Shown here in pieces: positions 26,368 through 35,228 of a DNA stretch of 64,000 bases. The translations under genes were made by a program, and so were the position numbers. The first letter of the stretch is position 1, and the number at the start of each line of letters is the position of its first letter. Source of the DNA: Adlercreutzia sp910585575. Its GTDB lineage: Bacteria > Actinomycetota > Coriobacteriia > Coriobacteriales > Eggerthellaceae. The stretch is taken from NCBI RefSeq assembly GCF_951801035.1, contig NZ_CATOKT010000002.1. One strand, written 5' to 3'. Below the pieces are notes generated by a model that was given only the letters and a program-made list of their open reading frames with translations, was not told where the DNA came from and did not search any database.

Positions 26368-26544
26368 CTTCCCATGCTGTTCGCCAGTTTGACACGAGGA
26401 GGCTTCGAGCCGTTATCTCATAAACGAACAGGGGTTTATTTAGCGCAGGAGTTGCGTGAACAACGAAACACGGTGGATACCGTTCGCAACAAAATTGAAA
26501 CTGAAGGCTTGCGTCCGTGCTTTGTTGTGCTAAAGTACGGCCCA

Positions 26545-26843
26545 GCAATTGAATAGACCTGAAACCGATGAGGCGAAAGTCAAGCCATCCGGGCACTCCC
26601 AGAGAGCGGGCGTAGCTGAGATTCCCGCAGAACGCCAGATGGTAAATGGATCGCCGAGGGAAAGGGGAAAGGTTGGCGCGGTTTGTATCCGCGAGGCCGA
26701 GTATCTGGACCGTGAGCCTGCGTTAAAGGCAGAATGGGTGATAGCCCGTTCATGAGAGGGTTCGCAGCCGCGAGCCAATTAAAGGTGGCACCGCAGATCT
26801 TTAAGGGATCTGTCCTTTAAGCAAAGGACAGATCCCTTTTTTG
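26545..26843 (+). promoter_or_regulatory. tryptophan-type T-box riboswitch leader
   Basis: The leader has the T-box order. The lower stem I pairs GGCGA (26572-26576) with TCGCC (26651-26655), enclosing a specifier loop whose 3' side reads AAATGGA; the specifier codon is TGG (26647-26649), Trp. The upper stem GCCATC/GATGGT and an AGAGAGCGGG...CCCGC distal part follow. The T-box core AAAGGTGGCACCGCAG at 26781-26796 includes TGGC, which pairs with an acceptor end GCCA, as for tRNA-Trp with G73. A 16-bp terminator follows. Uncharged tRNA-Trp should permit read-through into the ECF operon. Confidence 0.9.
26803..26843 (+). terminator. T-box intrinsic terminator
   Basis: AAGGGATCTGTCCTTT (26803-26818) pairs perfectly with 26823-26838 and runs into Ts. 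Its 5' side is available to the competing antiterminator formed with the T-box core. Confidence 0.93.
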
Positions 26844-26952
26844 TTGGGTCGCCTCTCTCGATCAGCGTCGGCGCAGGGCAATTGCGAAGACAAGGAAAGC
26901 TTGCGGAAAGCAAGCGCAACCGGGCCCTGTGCCCAAGAAAGGACTGATCGAA

Positions 26953-27561
26953 ATGGCAGAACTCCGTATGACCGCTGATGGCGAGACCGCAACCCCCGCT
27001 ACGGGCACCAAGCGTGCCGTAGCCACCCAGGACAAGAAGGGCCTGGGCATCCAGGATCTCATCCTCGTGGCCGTGCTGCTGGCCGCCGGCGCCGTGCTGA
27101 AGCTGACCGTGGGCAGTCTGCTGGCCTCCTTCGGCATGAAGCCGAACTTCATCATCGCCGCCTACTGCCTGGCTATCATCATCATTCGCCCGAACGTGGC
27201 CCAGTCGCTGGTGATCGGCCTGATCGCCGGTCTGGTGTGCCAGATCCCCATGCTGAACGCCACGCCGCTGCTGAACATCCCCTCTGAACTTCTTGGCGCC
27301 CTGGCCTGCGGCCTGCTCATTCACGTGCCCATGAAGATTGGCAAGCTGGACATCAACCCGTTGGTAAACACCTTCATCTCCACCTGCGTGTCCGGCTTCA
27401 CCTTCGCAGCGCTGTCCGTCTACATCAACGTGGTATCCGTCGGCGGCGACTTCGCCGTGGCCATGGCCGCCTATGTGGCCATCGTCCTGGGCACCGCCAC
27501 CTTCAACTGCATCTTCGTCCAGATCCTGGCCACCCCCCTGAAGAAGGTGCTGAAGCGCTAA
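26953..27561 (+). CDS. TrpP-like S component of an ECF transporter (predicted tryptophan)
   Basis: The 202-residue protein has a 35-residue hydrophilic lead and about five to six membrane helices. FGMKPNFIIAAYCLAIIIIR corresponds to the MKPDF-type pattern of TrpP proteins. It is the first gene after the Trp T-box and is followed by A, A' and T components, making a complete group I ECF system. Substrate assignment as tryptophan rests on the T-box specifier plus the TrpP-like motif. GAAAGGACTG precedes the ATG. Confidence 0.82.
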   Translation: MAELRMTADGETATPATGTKRAVATQDKKGLGIQDLILVAVLLAAGAVLKLTVGSLLASFGMKPNFIIAAYCLAIIIIRPNVAQSLVIGLIAGLVCQIPMLNATPLLNIPSELLGALACGLLIHVPMKIGKLDINPLVNTFISTCVSGFTFAALSVYINVVSVGGDFAVAMAAYVAIVLGTATFNCIFVQILATPLKKVLKR

Positions 27562-27678
27562 ACAGGTTAGTGCAGGTTTCGGCAAAGGCCGAGCTAAGAG
27601 GAGACACGGGGTGCCCTGACCGAGCGCAGTTTCCCCCAAGGGGACTTGCGCGCTTCGCTTGCAGCGCCGACACGCGAC

Positions 27679-27703
27679 TGAAAGTGTCCAGTGGACACTT
27701 TCA
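27679..27703. repeat. palindromic repeat between S component and ECF ATPase
   Basis: TGAAAGTGTCC and GGACACTTTCA (11-base arms, AGT centre) form a perfect palindrome in the 220-base gap after the S-component gene. The gap has no other gene. The palindrome may limit read-through or protect the upstream mRNA. Confidence 0.75.
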
Positions 27704-27781
27704 CAAAGCGAGGACTGTTTGAGCGAATCAGGGTACTCCGTGGCTCCGACTTCGGAAGAGCCTCGACAAGAAAGACCAGCA

Positions 27782-28621
27782 ATGATCGAGTTCAAAGAAT
27801 TCAGTTTCCGGTACCGCGAGGGTGCCGAGCCGGTGGTGAAGGACATCTCCCTGACCATCCCCGACGGCACCTTCGTCGGCATCACCGGAGCGGCGGGATC
27901 GGGTAAGTCCACCCTCACCTACGCCATCAACGGCATCATCCCGCACTGCTACCCCGGCGATTTCTACGGCGCCGTCAGCGTAGAGGGCTGCGACACCGTG
28001 GAGACCTCGCTGACTGATCTGTCGCGACTGGTGGGCAGCGTGTGCCAGGACATCGATTCGCAGATGGTGTCCACGGTGGTGGAGGACGAGATTCTCTACG
28101 GCCTGGAGAATTTCGCCGTGTCGCGGGAGGAGATCCCCGCGCGGGTTGACGAGGCCCTGGCCTCCATGGGCATTGAGGACTTGCGCTACCGTACCATCGA
28201 CAGTCTGTCCGGAGGTCAGAAGCAGAAGGTTGCGGTGGCTTCCGTGATTGCGCTGCATCCGAAGGTACTCGTGCTGGACGAGCCCACCGCTGAGTTGGAT
28301 CCGGCTTCCTCGGTGGCAGTGTTCGACCTGCTGGCCCGCTACGCGCGCGAGCATGGCACGACGGTCGTGGTGGTGGAGCAGAAGATCGCGCTTTTGTCCG
28401 ATTACGCCGACCTGCTGGTCATCGTGGACGATGGTTGCATTCGCTTCGCCGACACGCCTGATGCGGTGCTGGCCCATTCCGACGAGCTGCTAGCTCTGGG
28501 GGTGAACTGCCCGCGTGCCACGACGCTTATGAATGCTCTGGGCAAGCAGGGGCTCTATGACGGCCCCACGGTGCGCAACGTGGCCCAGGCGGCGGCAGCG
28601 CTTCAGGAGGTGCTCGCATGA
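27782..28621 (+). CDS. ECF transporter ATPase A
   Basis: This 279-residue ATPase has Walker A GAAGSGKSTL, Q-loop CQDIDSQMV, an intact signature LSGGQKQKVAVAS and Walker B VLVLDEPTAELDP. It energises the ECF module. ATG 27782 (MIEFKEFSF) matches the paralogous start of the next gene. A TTG at 27719 behind GCGAGG would add 21 residues and cannot be excluded. The stop overlaps the next ATPase start by 4 bases. Confidence 0.9.
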   Translation: MIEFKEFSFRYREGAEPVVKDISLTIPDGTFVGITGAAGSGKSTLTYAINGIIPHCYPGDFYGAVSVEGCDTVETSLTDLSRLVGSVCQDIDSQMVSTVVEDEILYGLENFAVSREEIPARVDEALASMGIEDLRYRTIDSLSGGQKQKVAVASVIALHPKVLVLDEPTAELDPASSVAVFDLLARYAREHGTTVVVVEQKIALLSDYADLLVIVDDGCIRFADTPDAVLAHSDELLALGVNCPRATTLMNALGKQGLYDGPTVRNVAQAAAALQEVLA

Positions 28622-29595
28622 TCGAGTTCAAGAACGTCTCGGCGTCCTACGACGGCGAGCTGGCGGTGCTGCGCGATGTCAGCTTCACGGTGAACGACGG
28701 CGACTTCGTGGCCTTTGTGGGTACCAACGGCGCTGGCAAGTCCACCACCATGCGCTTGGCCAACGGGCTCCTCAAGCCAACGTCGGGCGAAGTGCTGGTG
28801 GACGGCGTGCCCACCACGGCTTTAAAGACCAGCGAACTGGCCCGCAAGATCGGCTTCCTGTTCCAAAACCCAGATCGGCAAATTTGCTGCAACACCGTGC
28901 GCGAGGAGTTGCTGTTTGGCTTTAAGGCGTTGGGCGAGGAGGGACCGGAGGCCGAGGCCCGCGTAGACGCCATGATCGAGCGTTTCGGCTTCGATGGCGA
29001 CGCGGAGCCCTACCTGTTGAATCGCGGCACTCGTCAGCTTTTGGCCTTGGCTTCCATCATTGTGCTGGCGCCGCCCACCATCATTTTGGACGAGCCCACT
29101 ACGGGTCTTGACTTCCGCGAGTGCGTGAAGGTCATGGACATCGTGCGCGAGCTGAACGAGAGTGGCACCACGGTCATCATGGTGTGCCACGACATGGAAG
29201 TGGTGGGCGACTTCGCCCATCGCGTCATTGCCATGACGGCGGGCCAGGTAGTGGCGGACGGGGCCACGTTCGATGTGCTGCGCGACGGCGAGGTGCTGAA
29301 GGCCGCTCACATTCTGCCGCCCCAGGTAAGCGAGGTGTCCATGATTCTTGGCCGCCAGCCCGGCTGTGCCCCCGCCGTGGCGGCGGCGAACACGGTGCCC
29401 CAGATGGTGGAGGCCGTGGCTCAGGCGAAGCAGGCCGAGCTGCAGGATATGGCCGAAGCAGCGGCGCTGGCCAACGATGTGCTGGCAGTGCTGGCTGCCG
29501 AGCAAGGTGCCGCGGCGGCGGGCATCGTGGAGGCACCGGCTGATTACGAGGCGCCGACGGCGGCGACGGTCGCGAGCGAAGAGGAGGGCTGCTAA
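28618..29595 (+). CDS. ECF transporter ATPase A'
   Basis: The 325-residue paralogue of the upstream ATPase starts MIEFKNVSASYDG. It has Walker A GTNGAGKSTT, Q-loop FQNPDRQICC, Walker B IILDEPTTGLD and a degenerate signature (LNRGTRQLLALAS), so one composite ATP site is probably non-consensus. The last 60 residues are Ala/Glu-rich and extend beyond the family. It overlaps the first ATPase by 4 bases and precedes EcfT by 1 base. Confidence 0.9.
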   Translation: MIEFKNVSASYDGELAVLRDVSFTVNDGDFVAFVGTNGAGKSTTMRLANGLLKPTSGEVLVDGVPTTALKTSELARKIGFLFQNPDRQICCNTVREELLFGFKALGEEGPEAEARVDAMIERFGFDGDAEPYLLNRGTRQLLALASIIVLAPPTIILDEPTTGLDFRECVKVMDIVRELNESGTTVIMVCHDMEVVGDFAHRVIAMTAGQVVADGATFDVLRDGEVLKAAHILPPQVSEVSMILGRQPGCAPAVAAANTVPQMVEAVAQAKQAELQDMAEAAALANDVLAVLAAEQGAAAAGIVEAPADYEAPTAATVASEEEGC

Positions 29596-29596
29596 G

Positions 29597-30364
29597 ATGG
29601 CGAAGTTTCTGGAATATGTGCCGGGGGACAGCATCCTGCACCGCATGAACCCCAGCGTGAAACTCATCTGCGCCGTGCTGTTCGCCATCGCCTGCTTCGT
29701 CACCAGCAATCTTGTGTTTCTGGTTGTGCTTTTGGCGGCGGCCTTGGCGCTGGCCGTTTCCTGCGGCCTGGGCCGCGAGACAGCGGGCCTGTGCAAGGCG
29801 GTGTTCGCGTTCTCGCTCATCCTGGCCGTGGTGATCCTGCTGACCACGCCCTACGGTATGCCGCTCGTGCCGCTGCCCTGGGGCTTCATCGGCACCGGAA
29901 GCCTGTTGGCGGCGCTCACGGTAATGGTGCGCCTCATGGCCGCTGCCATTCCGCTGTTCTTGGTGTTCTACGTCACCAAGATGAACGACATCACGAACTC
30001 GGCCGTAAAGCAGTTGCACGTGCCCTATAAGTACGCGTTCACGTTCACCAGCACGGTGCACTTCATCCCCGTGTTCATGAACGACATGGCTGGCATCATG
30101 GAAGCGCAGACGGCCCGCGGCGTGGCCTTCGACGGCTCCATCGTGCAAAAGGTGCGCCTCATGATCCCCCTGTGCGTGCCGCTGCTTATCAGCTCGGTGC
30201 GCAAGACGAACTCCGCCGCCATCGCCGCCGAAGTGCGCGGCTTCAACCTGCGCACCCGTGCGAGCGGCTACAAGGAGTACCCCCTCGGCGCGTCCGACTA
30301 CGCCGCTCTTGCCGTCTGCGTGCTGGTGCTCGCGGCTGCCATTACCGTGGCCGTGGTGGGGTAG
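29597..30364 (+). CDS. ECF transporter transmembrane T component
   Basis: This 255-residue EcfT protein has four to five helices and two coupling Ala-Arg-Gly-type motifs (QTARGVAFDG and AAEVRGFN) that contact the two ATPases. It completes the module with the TrpP-like S component. It starts one base after A', and GAGGAGGGCTGC inside the A' end is its ribosome site. Confidence 0.9.
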   Translation: MAKFLEYVPGDSILHRMNPSVKLICAVLFAIACFVTSNLVFLVVLLAAALALAVSCGLGRETAGLCKAVFAFSLILAVVILLTTPYGMPLVPLPWGFIGTGSLLAALTVMVRLMAAAIPLFLVFYVTKMNDITNSAVKQLHVPYKYAFTFTSTVHFIPVFMNDMAGIMEAQTARGVAFDGSIVQKVRLMIPLCVPLLISSVRKTNSAAIAAEVRGFNLRTRASGYKEYPLGASDYAALAVCVLVLAAAITVAVVG

Positions 30365-30405
30365 GAGGCTCCGCCAGCGGATTGCGACATTTTTTGCCAC
30401 TTTCT

Positions 30406-30455
30406 ATAACGGCACTATTTTACCTTTTACAATTTCGGTAAAATAGTGCCGTTAT
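30406..30455. promoter_or_regulatory. perfect 19-bp inverted repeat at the hipBA promoter
   Basis: ATAACGGCACTATTTTACC (30406-30424) is exactly complemented at 30437-30455 across 12 bases. TGGTATATC (30456-30464), an extended -10, begins at once after the right arm, so a bound protein would block RNA polymerase. It is a strong candidate HipB operator. A terminator for the ECF operon is less likely because no T-tract follows. Confidence 0.8.
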
Positions 30456-30483
30456 TGGTATATCAGCGAGAAGGGGTCGCTCT

Positions 30484-30810
30484 ATGAACGCAACGGTGTT
30501 GGCGCGTTCTATCGGAATCAGGGTACGAAGTTGCAGGCTTGCCCGCGGGCTCACACAGCGGCAACTGGCTGAACTGGCTGGTGTGTCCGAACGCTTGATC
30601 CGGCTTCTTGAGGCAGGGGAAGCCCCTGGTATCGGTCTGGAAAAACTTGCGCTTATCCTGACTCCGCTCAGTCTCGATCTTCGTTTGGTCGATCTCGAGT
30701 GCGACGGCGGCGAGTTGCGGCAAGAGCCCGTAGCGCAGTCGAACGAATATGCTGTACTTCTTCTGCGTACGGTTGATAGCTGGACGGACGGGGGCCACGA
30801 TGGCGAATAA
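30484..30810 (+). CDS. hipB: HipB-like XRE antitoxin
   Basis: The 108-residue protein has an HTH near residues 10-65 (IRVRSCRLARGLTQRQLAELAG, abbreviated; SERLIRLLEAGE) and a short C-terminal tail. It is the DNA-binding antitoxin that binds HipA and represses the operon. GAGAAGGGG precedes the start. The gene overlaps hipA by 11 bases. Confidence 0.85.
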   Translation: MNATVLARSIGIRVRSCRLARGLTQRQLAELAGVSERLIRLLEAGEAPGIGLEKLALILTPLSLDLRLVDLECDGGELRQEPVAQSNEYAVLLLRTVDSWTDGGHDGE

Positions 30811-32074
30811 TGCACTTCAGGTAAGCATCGCTGGAGAGCGCACTGGCGTAGTGAAGCAGGACGCAAACGGTTCTCTCTCCTTCTCTTACTTCGAGAACTA
30901 TGCTGGCGTTCCTCTTTCTCTGGCGATGCCCGTATCCAATAAAGTATTCGGCGATAAGCTCGTAAGGCCGTTCCTGTTCGGGCTTTTGCCCGACAGCCTT
31001 GAAGTGCGAAGAAGCCTCGGGCGGGAATGGGGGGTGTCGGCCGATAACCCTTTTGCGCTTCTGGCGCATATCGGCCTGGACTGTCCGGGGGCCGTGCAGT
31101 TGTGCTTGCAGAATGAAGAAGAACGGCTATCGCAGCGCGAAAGCGCGCTCGTGCCGATAACGGACGCGGAAATCGCCGCTCGTCTGGCGCGAGGGCGCGG
31201 TAATCGGAGGGCTCGATGGGAAACCAGTCAGGAGCGTTGGTCGCTCGGCGGCCAGCAGGCGAAGTTCGCGCTGCGGCGCGAGGGCGATGCTTGGTTCAGC
31301 TGCGAAGGGGCGGCGGCTACCACTCATATCTTCAAGCCCGGTATTGCCGACGTGCGCCTGAGTGCGCTGAACGAGTTCGTTTGCCTGAAGCTGGCGCGTG
31401 CCTGCGGTCTTCCCGCCTGCGAAGTGGCCTATGAAATGTTTGCTGGCGAGCCTGCCATTATCGCCACGCGCTACGATCGGGCCCGCAACGGCCAGGGCGA
31501 CGTGGTGCGCTTGCATCAGGAAGATTTCTGTCAGGTGTTGGGCATACTGCCTGAAAGGAAGTATCCCGAAGAGGGCGGCCCTGGCGCGCGCGACATCGTT
31601 GCGGTATGTAAGCGCGCGGGTGAGCCGGCGGCGCGCAACCTCGCGCAGTTTATGGATATGCTGTTCTTCAACTACCTTATCGGTGCGCCCGATGCTCACG
31701 GCAAAAACTACTCGCTTCTATTGGGCCTGAGCGATGCCTATTTGGCCCCGCTCTATGACGTAGCCTCGCTTTTGCCCTACGCTGAGCGACCCTTCGACAT
31801 CAAGTTGGCCATGGGCGTGGCCGGGGAAAACCGTGTCGGGCGCCTGAGTACCCGGCGTTTGGGGAAGTTCGCTGCCGACAATGGTCTTGAGGAGTTCGGA
31901 CTTACGGGAGACGTGCTGGCGGGAAAGATGGCGGTCTTGGCCAAGCGCATACCCGGCACGCTGGACGAGGTGCTTACCGACCATTCGACTCTGCCGGGTA
32001 TTGACGAGCTTGGTAGCCGCCTGCACCCGCTCATAGCGGAGCTCTGCGAGCGCTCGCTGGCGCGGCTGGGGTAG
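30800..32074 (+). CDS. hipA: HipA-like Ser/Thr kinase toxin
   Basis: This 424-residue HipA-family protein has the N-subdomain (GVPLSLAMPVSN; RPFLFGLLPD), ATP-binding SLGGQQAKFAL, catalytic loop FNYLIGAPDAHGKNYSLLL and metal-binding YDVASLLPY. E. coli HipA phosphorylates glutamyl-tRNA synthetase and induces persistence; the target here is unknown. All key segments are present, so it looks functional. Confidence 0.92.
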   Translation: MANNALQVSIAGERTGVVKQDANGSLSFSYFENYAGVPLSLAMPVSNKVFGDKLVRPFLFGLLPDSLEVRRSLGREWGVSADNPFALLAHIGLDCPGAVQLCLQNEEERLSQRESALVPITDAEIAARLARGRGNRRARWETSQERWSLGGQQAKFALRREGDAWFSCEGAAATTHIFKPGIADVRLSALNEFVCLKLARACGLPACEVAYEMFAGEPAIIATRYDRARNGQGDVVRLHQEDFCQVLGILPERKYPEEGGPGARDIVAVCKRAGEPAARNLAQFMDMLFFNYLIGAPDAHGKNYSLLLGLSDAYLAPLYDVASLLPYAERPFDIKLAMGVAGENRVGRLSTRRLGKFAADNGLEEFGLTGDVLAGKMAVLAKRIPGTLDEVLTDHSTLPGIDELGSRLHPLIAELCERSLARLG

Positions 32075-32079
32075 GGTGT

Positions 32080-32739
32080 CTACTTCACCGAGAACAGCTT
32101 CCTCACCTCACGGCCGAAGCGGCCCTTGGTGAACAGCAGCAGCCCGGCCAGGAACAACACGGCGGCAGCCACGGACGCCCAGGCCAGATAGGGCCAGGTT
32201 ACTTGACCCAGGGCCAGCGAAAGGGCCGGCACCGCTCCCAGCACTACGTCGTAGATAAGGTATTTCGCGTAATCGGTGACGAACGTGCCGCGGAACACTA
32301 CCACGAGCACGGCGTCGAAGAGTATGGCGAGCAGACTGATGCCAGGAATGACGAAGGTGGTGACGACCAGGTTGCCCGTGGCGATGAACCACAGGGCGGC
32401 CACGGCCAGAAGCACCAGGAAGTAGCGCTCGATGAGCCGCAGAAAGTCCGGCGCATGCACAATCATATTGCGCACGAACAGGTAGTTCAGGGCCAGGGCA
32501 ATTACGGCGGCTGCCACGGAAAGCGGCGCGGAACCCAGAGCAATGCCGAGGGCCACCGTGCCTGCAGCGATAACTAGGCTGGCGATGAGCAGCACGCGGC
32601 GCGCCAAGGTACCCGTGCGCACAAAGGTGTTGGCGGGGAAGGGCGACGGGGTTTCAGGACCCGTCAGGGCTGTGCCGCAGAGGGGGCAGCAGTCGAGGTT
32701 GCCCGTATAGTCAAGATGGCAAGCGTCGCAACGTTTCAT
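32080..32739 (-). CDS. zinc-ribbon membrane protein (DUF6320-like)
   Basis: The 219-residue protein has an N-terminal zinc ribbon CDACHLDYTGNLDCCPLCG (Cys at 4, 7, 17/18 and 21 region), then about six membrane helices and a basic C-terminus. I recognise the CDxCxxD...CPLCG pattern from DUF6320-like proteins that sit beside acyltransferase and hydrolase genes. It overlaps the acyltransferase stop by 4 bases, so three genes form one operon. Its role is unknown. Confidence 0.7.
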   Translation of the reverse strand: MKRCDACHLDYTGNLDCCPLCGTALTGPETPSPFPANTFVRTGTLARRVLLIASLVIAAGTVALGIALGSAPLSVAAAVIALALNYLFVRNMIVHAPDFLRLIERYFLVLLAVAALWFIATGNLVVTTFVIPGISLLAILFDAVLVVVFRGTFVTDYAKYLIYDVVLGAVPALSLALGQVTWPYLAWASVAAAVLFLAGLLLFTKGRFGREVRKLFSVK

Positions 32740-34097
32740 GAGCGTCTCCCCACCCGCCCCTGGTCGCGTCGCGGCGCGGCGGTCTTCTGCTGCTGCCATG
32801 CGGCTCCGGCGGCCAGAAGTCGGTCTTCCAACTGGGCTTCTTTCAGATCGTGGTCCACCTCTGCGGCTTCCTTGTTCACGTTGGCGAAGCCCGTGATGCC
32901 CTCCTCGGCCAAAAGGCGTACCAGATGGCGCGCGGCACGCAGACTGATGAGGCGGCTGGAGATGCCAATGCTCAAATCGTCGCCGTAGGTGCTGATGATG
33001 AAGTTCAGGCCAGCAGGCGACGTTAAGGCGCTGATGCCTTCGACGTAGGGCGCTGCGGCCTCATCTACGGTGATGCGCCCCAGACTGGAAACGGTACAGG
33101 TAACTTCCCGGGCCGTTTTCCAAGCGGCAAGATCCAAGGCAAGGTCCTTCACGAACAAGGGGGCCATGCGCAGAAACGGGTTCTTCTCTAGCTTGACCAT
33201 GGTCATCATGCGACGCTTCAGGGCCGTGGGCTCCGTGCCGTCGGTCATCTGCTGCTGCACCTGGGCGGCAATCTGCGCCAGCGTCTCGTCGGTGTCGCCG
33301 GGGATGTAGCTGACGAAGGCCAGACCGAAGAAGTTGCGCAGGGTGGTGGAGCCGAAGAGCGAGCGCAAATCGACGGGCACGTCCATATGGATAGCGCGGT
33401 TGCGCTCCGAGGCAGGCATCTCGGCACGTAGGGCGGCAATAACCGCGGCAATGAGCCAGCTGGTCACCGTGGCGCCGGCCGCCTTAGCGCGACGGTGGAC
33501 GGCGGCCGCGGAATAGTGAAGCTCCAGATAGGTGAAGTGCTCGTCGGTCTTCCAGCCGGGCAGCCGGAAGATCTTGGGTTGGCCGGTGGCTCCGGCCGCG
33601 TCTCGGTCGTAGTGGGCCGAGAAGCTATCCTCGGTTTTCGCCGCCTCAGTGCCCGGGTAGGGCTGCTGGCTGACGGGGGCGTCGTAGCGCTCATGGGCGT
33701 AGGCGGCCAGCAGGGCCTTCAGGAACTCGAGGCTTCCGCGGCCGTCGGAAATCATATGGGACACTTCCACGTTGATGCGCCGCTGGTAATACGTGACGCG
33801 GAAGAGCACGCTTTTGGGCCCCGTGTGCAGCCCGTAGCAAACCGGCAGCGTTTCCGGCTGGACTGTGGGCGTGGTTTTCGCTGGCTCCAGGTAATGCCAG
33901 AACAGGCCGCTGCGCAGGCACACGTTGAAGCCGGGGAAGCGCTCGATGGTGGCATCGAGGGCGCGCTGGAGCGCCGCGGCATCCACGGGTTCGGTCATGG
34001 TGGCCGCCAGGCGGAATACCGTCTGGTTCGAGCTGCCCGCCTGGGAGGCGTAGAACTTGCCGACGTTGTCTAGTCGGTACCAAGCAGGGGCAGCCAT
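32736..34097 (-). CDS. condensation-like (alcohol acetyltransferase-type) acyltransferase
   Basis: This 453-residue protein has the fold of CoA-dependent acyltransferases / NRPS condensation domains: the HxxxDG motif HMISDGRG near residue 120 and a C-terminal SSLGRI region. The start MAAPAWYRLDNVGKFY overlaps the hydrolase gene by 28 bases. A much longer in-frame extension upstream is not supported. It presumably transfers an acyl group to an alcohol or amine; both substrates are unknown. Confidence 0.8.
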   Translation of the reverse strand: MAAPAWYRLDNVGKFYASQAGSSNQTVFRLAATMTEPVDAAALQRALDATIERFPGFNVCLRSGLFWHYLEPAKTTPTVQPETLPVCYGLHTGPKSVLFRVTYYQRRINVEVSHMISDGRGSLEFLKALLAAYAHERYDAPVSQQPYPGTEAAKTEDSFSAHYDRDAAGATGQPKIFRLPGWKTDEHFTYLELHYSAAAVHRRAKAAGATVTSWLIAAVIAALRAEMPASERNRAIHMDVPVDLRSLFGSTTLRNFFGLAFVSYIPGDTDETLAQIAAQVQQQMTDGTEPTALKRRMMTMVKLEKNPFLRMAPLFVKDLALDLAAWKTAREVTCTVSSLGRITVDEAAAPYVEGISALTSPAGLNFIISTYGDDLSIGISSRLISLRAARHLVRLLAEEGITGFANVNKEAAEVDHDLKEAQLEDRLLAAGAAWQQQKTAAPRRDQGRVGRRS

Positions 34098-35086
34098 GGC
34101 AGAGCGCCTTCGTCGGGAATATCCTCGTCGTCGAGGAAGTTTGCAATGAGCCGATAAGTGTCGCGCACCAGCGAGAGCACCGACGGGTAGAGGAAGTACC
34201 CGTGGATGGCATCGTACATGCGGCAGCACACCACCTCGTTGCCCTCGGCTTCCAGTCGCGCTGCGTAGGCCTCGCCCTCGTCGCGCAAGGGGTCGTATTC
34301 GGCGGTCACAATAAGGGTGCGAGGCTGGTCGGCTACGCTGGAGGCAAGCAGCGGCGCGAAGCGGGAGTCGTTGAAATCTTCCGGCTTGGCCAGATACAGG
34401 TTGATGTAGGTGACAATGTCCTCGCGGGTAAGCAGGTAGTCCTCGCCGTTTTCCCGCACCGAATCGAACAGGGTGGTCAGGCTGTGGTCGTTGTAGGTGA
34501 GGGGGTACAGCAGTACCTGGGTGCGCACGGCGAAGTCGCCGCGATCGCGGGCGAGAAGCGACACTCCGGCCGCCAAGTTGCCGCCGGCTGAATCGCCCAT
34601 GAGCACGATGTGCTTGGTCTTCACATCGGACAGAAGCGTGCCGGCGTATAGCTGGCGGGCCACCTCGTAGCAATCGTCCAGGGCCGTGGGGAACTTGTGC
34701 TCGGGGGAGCGGCGGTATTCCACGGACAGGACGCGGCGCTCCAGCTTCAGCGCCATGCGCTGGCAGGCGTCGGTGTAGAAGCCGATGTCGCCGTTGGCAA
34801 AACCGCCGCCGTGGAAGAACAGGATGGTGCCGCGGTAGTCCTCGTTCACGTGGAGTCCCGTTTTCAGGGACAGATCAATGTCGAGGGGCGTGAACAGGCG
34901 CAGCGGGATATCGTAGCCGTCGGCCGCGGTGGCCGTCAGGTCGTCGATGCGGCAGCGTGGGTCCACGATGGTGAGCTTCGCCGCCGCCTCTTCGGCCTTG
35001 CGCTGATCGGCCCAGGAGGCCGAGGTGTCGGGCATGATGCGCGTGAGCGTTTTTATGGCGGCCTGCAGGGCCGGGTTCATAGGCAT
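34070..35086 (-). CDS. alpha/beta hydrolase (hormone-sensitive-lipase type esterase)
   Basis: The 338-residue enzyme has the oxyanion-hole motif HGGGFANGD, nucleophile GDSAGG, and Asp/His segments TAEYDPLRDEGE and IHGYF. Family members cleave short to medium acyl esters. It is first in an operon with the acyltransferase and zinc-ribbon protein, so one gene may make an ester and another cut it. AAGGA precedes ATG 35086. Confidence 0.88.
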   Translation of the reverse strand: MPMNPALQAAIKTLTRIMPDTSASWADQRKAEEAAAKLTIVDPRCRIDDLTATAADGYDIPLRLFTPLDIDLSLKTGLHVNEDYRGTILFFHGGGFANGDIGFYTDACQRMALKLERRVLSVEYRRSPEHKFPTALDDCYEVARQLYAGTLLSDVKTKHIVLMGDSAGGNLAAGVSLLARDRGDFAVRTQVLLYPLTYNDHSLTTLFDSVRENGEDYLLTREDIVTYINLYLAKPEDFNDSRFAPLLASSVADQPRTLIVTAEYDPLRDEGEAYAARLEAEGNEVVCCRMYDAIHGYFLYPSVLSLVRDTYRLIANFLDDEDIPDEGALPWLPLLGTD

Positions 35087-35228
35087 AGGGGCATCCTTTC
35101 GGGCGGGGAGCGCGCTTGGTTGGACGAGTGGCAGGCGAGGCCTCGAGGACGCCTTTCGCTTGCCAGGGGAATGGGGTCGCGCTCCGACGGCTTGACGATG
35201 CGTAAATGATGAGTCTTATGCTAACGAA

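Noticed and set aside
32736..34673. 645-residue form of the acyltransferase
   Set aside because: The extra N-terminal 190 residues are a reverse-composition shadow of the hydrolase gene; similarity begins at MAAPAWYRLDNVGK.
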